Positions 58,080-64,000 of a stretch of DNA of 64,000 nucleotides are shown in pieces. A program made the translations under genes and the position numbers. The notes below the pieces were generated by a model. It made no database searches and was not told where the DNA came from. It was given only the letters and a program-made list of their open reading frames with translations. The stretch's first letter is position 1. Each line of letters opens with the position of its first letter. Origin of the DNA: Cymodocea nodosa (Eukaryota > Streptophyta > Magnoliopsida > Alismatales > Cymodoceaceae); contig CM072337.1 in the NCBI GenBank assembly GCA_036874045.1, positions 4,960,001 through 5,024,000 on the forward strand, given 5' to 3'.

Positions 58080-59045
58080 TTAAAACTTTTTCTTAGTTTT
58101 CTGAGCCGTCTTCTTCTGATTTGTCCTACTTTGCTTTTCATTTTTCCTCATAGGACAATCTGGAGAAAGATGTCCAGGTTTCTTACAGTTGTAACATACA
58201 TACTTTCTAGATGAAGAATTCTTGTCATTCAATGATTTTGACGTTGAGGGTTTATCATTTTTGTTCCTTTGCTTTTTCCTAGCTTTCCATACTTTCTTGA
58301 ATTTCCTAGTGAGCAAAATCAAATCCTCGTCAAAATCAGTAGATATATCTGAATCTGAATTAATTTTGAAGGCTATTTCTTTCTTCATTTTTAGTTTGTT
58401 GTGACTTAGTGATTCATTTAATTGAACTTCATAAGCTGTTAAATTTCCTATAAGTTCATTCATAGAATAAACATTTAAATCTCGTGATTCCTCAATTGAT
58501 GTTACTTTCTGAGACCATTTAGAACTTAGGGATTTGAGAATTTTCCTCACCAAATCCTTTTGTTCAAAATTCTTTCCTAAACATTTTAAAGAGTTTATGA
58601 TATCAAGAAATCTGGAAAACATCTTAGAAATATTTTCGTCTTCATGCATCTTAAAGAGTTCATACTTATGAATTAACATGTTTATTTTTGTTTCTTTAAC
58701 TTGAGAAGTACCTTCACGTGAAACTTCTAATGCATGCCACACCTCATAAGCAGATTTATATGCCGACACTTTACTGAACTGTTCATAACTCAATGCACAA
58801 AATAAAATATTTAAGCCCTTAGCATTCAGAGTTTCATTTTCTTTTTCAGTAATTGTCCAAGTATTATAAGGAGTAGTTAACGGAGTATATGGTTTAGAAA
58901 TCATGAACCACAACTTATGATCTATACTTTGAAGAAAAGCAATCATCCTATATTTCCAATATTCAAAATGTATTCCATCAAATAAAGGAGGATGATTAAG
59001 ATTTTGGCCTTCATATAAAGAAAAATTACCATTTCGAGTAGCCAT
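58080..59045 (-). CDS. gag: Sirevirus D gag, intact 321 aa with zinc knuckle
   Basis: Uninterrupted 321-codon ORF starting at ATG 59045 after a leader of about 190 bp from the PBS. UBN2-type gag body (FEYWKYRMIAFLQSIDHKLW, TWTITEKENETLNAKGLNI, YEVWHALEVSREG, KINMLIHKYELFKMHEDENI, FSRFLDIINSLK, LVRKILKSL), then a basic stretch (KKVWKARKKQRNKND) and a CCHC knuckle CYNCKKPGHLSPDC at 58196-58155. Its stop comes soon after the Lys-rich tail, so the normal gag-linker fusion may be cut by mutation. It is the best preserved gag in the window and the reference for the damaged C and G copies. Confidence 0.88.
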   Translation of the reverse strand: MATRNGNFSLYEGQNLNHPPLFDGIHFEYWKYRMIAFLQSIDHKLWFMISKPYTPLTTPYNTWTITEKENETLNAKGLNILFCALSYEQFSKVSAYKSAYEVWHALEVSREGTSQVKETKINMLIHKYELFKMHEDENISKMFSRFLDIINSLKCLGKNFEQKDLVRKILKSLSSKWSQKVTSIEESRDLNVYSMNELIGNLTAYEVQLNESLSHNKLKMKKEIAFKINSDSDISTDFDEDLILLTRKFKKVWKARKKQRNKNDKPSTSKSLNDKNSSSRKYVCYNCKKPGHLSPDCPMRKNEKQSRTNQKKTAQKTKKKF

Positions 59046-59231
59046 TTTACCTTAGATTTTTTAACCTATTTGATTTTAAACAGTCTAAAAACTTTAAAAC
59101 AACTTGAGCCTTAAATCAATAGAGTTAAACGTATGCTCAAATATTAATTTTTGTTTAAAAACAAGGAAGGTAGAATAAGCAATGATATTAAATAAGTTGG
59201 TATCGATTTTATATCAAAGATTATTAACAAA

Positions 59232-59243
59232 GCTCTGATACCA
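59232..59243 (-). other. Primer-binding site of Sirevirus D (initiator tRNA-Met)
   Basis: TGGTATCAGAGC on the reverse strand, two bases from the 5' LTR end. Confidence 0.93.
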
Positions 59244-59245
59244 CT

Positions 59246-60608
59246 TGTAGGATCGTATGGCTACACAAGAGGGGGGTGAATTGTGTATTTTTAATATTTT
59301 CTAAAATATAATTGAAACTTTAATACTCAAAAATAAGTTGAGACATTGTTTTCATAAAATCATTTTTATTCAAGGTTTCAATTACAATATACAATTCAAT
59401 TCTCCTCAGAAATTGTAGATGCAATTATATTTCGATACCATGTATCATTTAAATAATTTCATAACTACAAACAGAGAAAACTAATTTGCGAAATTTAAAA
59501 CTTTTCTCCCTATTTGAGATCTTTCTTCTTCTTCTTTTTCTTCTTCAGCAATTCTTCAGTGACGAATATCTTGTCTTTTCATGCTTCACCGAATTTGCTT
59601 TCTTCTGATACTTCAAATTTTCAGTGACGAAAATCTTACCTTTTTATAATAATTATATAATTATATAATTAACGAGAATTCCCTTTTTCGTTTTGTGTGC
59701 AAGAATAAATTGATCAACGAGAATTCAATGCCTTTTATACTGTATCTTCATTTCGTGCATATCCTTCACGTTTAACCACCACCATTTTTCCACTTCTCCA
59801 CGTCTTTTCTTTTTCCTTCATCGAAACACACACATTCTAACCCACGTTTATATTTCGAATTTTCTTTAATCATCAGTCTTAGATCTCTGAAAAATTTCAT
59901 GCAAAATAAACTTTCTCATCCAAAGGTTTTTCATCAGTGTAATAAGAAGTCGTTACTTTAATGTTAACTAAACGAGTAACACAAGTATATATATAACTTA
60001 ACGTTTCTAACTTAACTAGTTCCTCATGTGCCATTTCACGTGACAAGTACTATATCTAACTCAACGAACTAAGTCCGTGGTGTTATGCTGTCTCAACGAA
60101 CCATCTCCATTGTGTTATGATAACTCAACAAACCATCTCTGTTGTGTTATGCTAATTCAACAAACCAGTAATAAACAAATGTTTTTATAATAAGAATTTT
60201 ACCACGTGCAAAAATAACAACTTAAGTTTATAACACTAGCCTAACGCATTGCCTTAGTGTTCAATATAGTAAGTCAACGCGTTTAGTTATGTTAACTTAA
60301 CGAGTTAAACATGTGCACCTCACGTGATACAATACAACATTCGTAACTTATAATTTCACCACGTGTATAACACTAACTTAACGAGTTCGTCTCTTCTTTT
60401 ACCCACTAACTTAACGTTTAGCTAAATGAGAAATTAATGCAACGAAATGACTAGTTATTAACTTCAGATCCAATACAGACAAGTATTTATATCAGTAAGC
60501 TTTTTTTGTATTAATTGATGATTTTAATTTCTTTTCACAAGCAATAGTAATTGAGCAAATATGATTATTTTCATTCAGCACACATCATCAAAACAGAAAT
60601 ACTCAATA
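59246..60608 (-). repeat. 5' LTR of Sirevirus D with two internal losses
   Basis: Copy of 51844-53521 but 1363 bp. One loss at about 59643-59675 is filled with AT-rich DNA made of repeated TTATATAA; another near 60415 removes several of the TAACTTAACGAGTT/CACGTG units, probably by recombination between them. The outer end reads TCAATA instead of CAACA (the terminal CA of the + strand is changed to TA), followed by GTGTG, the likely target duplication in E. Confidence 0.88.
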
Positions 60609-60634
60609 GTGTGTTTTCTTCTGTAATTAAGAAT

Positions 60635-61129
60635 ATGGCATATGCTTATGCTCAAAGATTTCTGAAACCTGTAATTAGAATATGTGAATTCTGCAATTCT
60701 AAAGGACTAGACATTTCTGACTGTTTGAAACTGAGATGTTTGCAGATGGTTAGATCCAATGAACAACAAATGAATTATTCTCAGTATAATAGAGCCGAGT
60801 ATGAGAATCCTATAGTTTACCCAGCTGATGGTCAGTATAGAATGTGTAATATGTTGAGAGACATTGAAGTTTGGGATAGGTATGACAGACTAGAGCATAG
60901 TATAGAGAAAAATCTGGACAAACTAGAATACTTTGTGTGTCAACAACAAGAAGTCAACCAATTAAACTATAAGGAAGCATATTCAGAATCTAAAAATGAT
61001 ATAATTTACGAAACTGAAAAAACCATAATGAAAATTGATCAAAAATTGAATGTAATGAGATTAGATGACCTGGAAAGAAAATTAAAAGCATTTGAAGAAT
61101 ATACAATGAAAATACAAGTTATGCAGTAG
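60635..61129 (+). pseudogene. Element E 5' ORF with degenerate zinc knuckle
   Basis: 165 codons, same ORF as 39285-38794 of B, start MAYAYAQRFLKP. The frame is open back into the Sirevirus LTR (60551) but the B copy fixes the start at 60635. The knuckle at 60683-60724 has Leu where the zinc-binding His should be (CEFCNSKGLDISDC). The helix RYDRLEHSIEKNLDKLEYF follows. A TAG at 61127-61129 separates it from pol in the same frame; B has a stop one codon earlier. Confidence 0.78.
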
Positions 61130-64000
61130 GACAATGAAAATTATAATGTTATAAACTTGCATAATTTGCAAAATATACAACAAACAGAAAATACTAATGC
61201 AAGAGAATTTAAAGAATACACTTTAAAACTGAAAACAATTGAAGATCATAATCACAAAAATGATATACAAAAACATCATGAGAGTAACGAAAATCTGGAA
61301 GATGTATGTATAACATTAAGATCTGGAACTGATATACCACCAAGAACTCAAAATGAAAATGATATGAAGGTGGATTTGAGTAAAAATCAAAATGATAATG
61401 AAAATGTAATAGCTGAAAATCTAGAAATCACTAAAGAACAATCTGAATCTGAAAATGAAGCTAAAAATGATCAAACAAATCAACTAAAAGAAAAAGAGTC
61501 TTTGAAATCAAAATCTTTAGCACCCTATCTTGAAAGATTACAACAAACAATTCCTGAAAAACAAGAAAAAATCAGAGAAATTTTTGAAAAAGTACAAGTT
61601 AACATTCCTTTGTTAGATCTATTACAGAAAATGCCTCCATGTGCTAAATTTTTGAAAGATTGGTGTGCTAAGAAAAGAGAGCGAAAAGTTCTTAGAAAGG
61701 TCTTTTTAGCTGAGCAAAGTAGTTCCCTATTTCTGCCACAAATTCCTAAAAAGTTATCTGATCCTGGAATCCCTGTTATATCATGCACCATAGGAAATAC
61801 CATTGTAGAAAGAACCTTAATAGACTTAGGTGCAAGTATAAATGTTATGCCAAGTGATATATTTGCATCCTTAGGATTAGAAAGCTTAACTCCTACTAGT
61901 ATGGTTATTCAATTAGCCGATAGAAGTGTAAGATACCCTAGAGGAAAAATAGAGGATGTCTTAATCAAAATTAAAAATTTTATAAATCCTATTGATACTG
62001 TAATTCTAGATTCCCAACAAATTAAGCATACAAATAGTGATACATCTTTAATTTTGAGAAGACCATTTTTACCAACATCAGGGGCTACTATAAATTGTAA
62101 AACTGGAGTAATGAAATTAGCATATGGTAATGCGGATACTCAATTAAATATTTTCAAACCAGAAAGGTTTGAGGAGTTAGAAATGTCCTTACATACCATA
62201 GACTTTTTAGAGGATGAAGGAGATATGTTAGATGATGTGATTCAAGAAGAATTAAATAGGCAAATCAATTCTGAAATTTTAAAAGAAAGTGAAAGCATAA
62301 ATATAGAAGGAGATCTGGAAGAAATTCATTTAAAAGATGATGATGTTCAATTAGGAGCTTTAGCTTCTAATGGGCAGCATTTAGAATTAAAACCTTTACC
62401 TCCTGAATTAACCTATATATTTCTGGAAGATAAACGAACCTGTCCAATCATTATTGCTTCAGATTTAAAAGAGGATCAAATAGCTAAATTAAAAGATGTA
62501 GTAAAAAGTTATAAAGAAGCAATAGGATGGACTATGACTGCTATAAAAGGGTTAAGTTCAACTTTATGCTGTCACCACATATATTTAGAAGACAATGCTA
62601 AACCTGTTAGAATTCCTAAGAGGAGATTAAATCCAAACATTAAAGAAGTAGTCAGGAAGGAAATAGTTAAATGGTTAGATAATGATATAATTTATCCAAT
62701 TTCTGATAGCTCGTGGGTTAGTCCAATCCATGTAGTTCCCAAGAAATCAGGATTAATAGTTATTAGGAATGAAAGTCAAGACTTGATACCTACTAGAATT
62801 CAATCAGGTTGGAGAATATGTATAGACTATAGAAAGCTGAATGTTGTGACTAGGAAAGATCATTTTCCCTTACCTTTTATAGATCAAATGCTGGAAAGAT
62901 TAGCAGGGCAAGAATATTTTTGTTTCCTAAATGGGTATTCAGGGTATAATCAAATTCCAGTAGCATGAGAGGATCAAGAGAAAACAACTTTCACCTGTCC
63001 TAATGGAATTTATGCTTTTAAGAGAATGCCATTCGGATTATGCAATGCGCCAGCTACCTTTCAAAGGTGTTTGCAGGGCATATTTACTAAAATGACTAAA
63101 GATTTCTTAGAAATATTTATGGATGATTTTACTGTATATGGCAACTCATATGAAGTTCGTTTAAGCAATTTAAACCAAATATTAAAACGCTGTGTGGAAA
63201 AAAATCTAGTTTTAAATTGGGAAAAATGTCACTTCATAGTTAAACAAGGAATAGTCTTAGGGCATGTTGTTTCTAAGAAAGGGTTAGAAGTAGATAAAGC
63301 TAAAATAGAAGTAATTTCTAATCTACCAGAACCTAAATCAGTAAAAGATATTAGATCATTTCTAGGACATGCTGGTTTTTATAGAAGATTTATTAAAGAC
63401 TTTAGCAAGATAGCTAGACCTTTAACTAATCTATTAAAATATGTTCCATTTAACTTTGATAAAAATTACAAGGAAACATTTTTCAGACTTAAGACTAGCT
63501 TAATTTCAACTCCTATAATTCAAGCACTTGATTGGAACTATCCATTTGAATTAATGTGCGATGCTTCTAATTTTGCTGTAGGAGTAGTGTTAGGACAAAA
63601 GATAGAAAAATCTCCTAGAGTGATTCATTATGCAATCAAAACCTTAAATGATGATCAAGTTAATTACACAACTACTAAAAAAGAATTATTAGCTGTTGTG
63701 TTTGCTTTAGAAAAGTTTAGATCATATCTAATTGGAGCTAAAGTAATAGTATACACGGATCATTCAACTCTAAAACATCTAATAAAGAAAAAAGAAACTA
63801 AACCTAGATTGATCCGATAGATATTATTGTTGCAAGAATTTAATCTAGAAATTAAAGATAAATAAGGTTGTGAGAATGTAGTAGCAGATCATATATCAAG
63901 ATTACAAATAGAAAAATCAAATATTAAAATTAAGGATAATTTTCTTGATGAACAATTAATGGCCATCAATACAATGCCTTGGTATGTAGACATAGTTAAT
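61130..64000 (+). pseudogene. pol: Element E pol: protease, RT and part of RNase H, cut by window end
   Basis: Close to B pol. Asn/Glu/Lys-rich linker, RSGTDIPPRTQ, LPPCAKF-like region (KMPPCAKFLKDWC), protease with LIDLGASINVMPSD (catalytic Asp at 61823-61825), RT with CIDYRKLNVVTRKDHFPLPF, FLNGYSGYNQIPVA and FMDDF (63116-63130), RNase H from FELMCDASN. Here the linker-PR-RT frame is open for 603 codons (61157-62968), so the three one-base losses in B are B-specific. Stops at 62966 (TGG to TGA), 63818 (TGG to TAG) and near 63863. Continues past 64000. Confidence 0.9.

Larger units (their letters stand above)
42352..60608 (-). mobile_element. Tandem Sirevirus pair C and D sharing a central LTR
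   Basis: Reverse strand: D 5' LTR (60608-59246), D internal with a large deletion, shared LTR (53521-51844), C internal, PPT of C at 42366-42353, and then no 3' LTR. C and D are close copies. Such LTR-internal-LTR-internal-LTR chains arise by recombination between LTRs. The outer C LTR and the adjoining E sequence are lost. Confidence 0.85.
40323..64000 (+). mobile_element. Element E: second member of the B family, inserted in B's 5' LTR, incomplete
   Basis: Plus strand. 5' LTR 40323-42356, then a Sirevirus pair (42352-60608), then the leader, zinc-knuckle ORF and pol (60609-64000), running off the window. Protein and LTR sequences are close to B. The LTR end, PBS and first leader bases were lost at the Sirevirus junction. 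Confidence 0.85.

Overview
This window looks like a piece of heterochromatin from a large-genome flowering plant. It is AT-rich and made almost entirely of nested LTR retrotransposons of two superfamilies: Ty3/gypsy of the Athila type (PBS matching the 3' end of tRNA-Asp, no chromodomain, Athila-like RT) and Ty1/copia of the Sirevirus (SIRE/Maximus) type (PBS matching initiator tRNA-Met, doubled polypurine tracts, long accessory ORF after pol). I found no tRNA, rRNA, CRISPR array or ordinary host gene. The one host-like gene is an intact F-box ORF carried inside a gypsy element.

Layout. 1-1284: right part of an LTR that interrupts the protease of element A. A (+, 1285-22709): Athila-type pol, then, unexpectedly downstream, its gag, then 3' UTR and 3' LTR. 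Its gag is split by Sirevirus G (+, 5288-17740; both LTRs, 5-bp target duplication, intact 940-codon IN-RT-RNase H). 22710-24291: an older layer, F (-), the end of an accessory ORF. B (-, 24292-40322): Athila-type element with order LTR-PBS-zinc-knuckle ORF-PR/RT/RH/IN-accessory ORF-small ORF-gag-F-box-PPT-block-PPT-LTR. E (+, 40323 to beyond 64000): same family as B, inserted in B's 5' LTR in the opposite direction. E's leader is interrupted by a tandem Sirevirus pair C/D (-, 42352-60608) that shares one central LTR. E's zinc-knuckle ORF and pol resume at 60635 and run off the window.

How the parts relate. Three patterns stand out. (1) In both Athila-type families where it can be seen, the capsid gene lies 3' of pol, while in B only a zinc-knuckle ORF lies between the PBS and pol. 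(2) The gypsy family B/E and the copia Sireviruses share parts: the accessory ORF, a roughly 1-kb non-coding block, and the gypsy LTR U3, which matches the region before the accessory ORF of Sirevirus G. (3) Downstream ORFs are preceded by clusters of short inverted repeats, and accessory ORFs also by TATA-like boxes, suggesting separate expression of 3' genes. Most coding regions carry several stops, mainly CAA/CAG/CGA/TGG to stop, as expected for methylated silent DNA. The exceptions are G pol (IN to RNase H), D gag and the F-box ORF. Similarities between copies were judged by eye and percentages are not measured.
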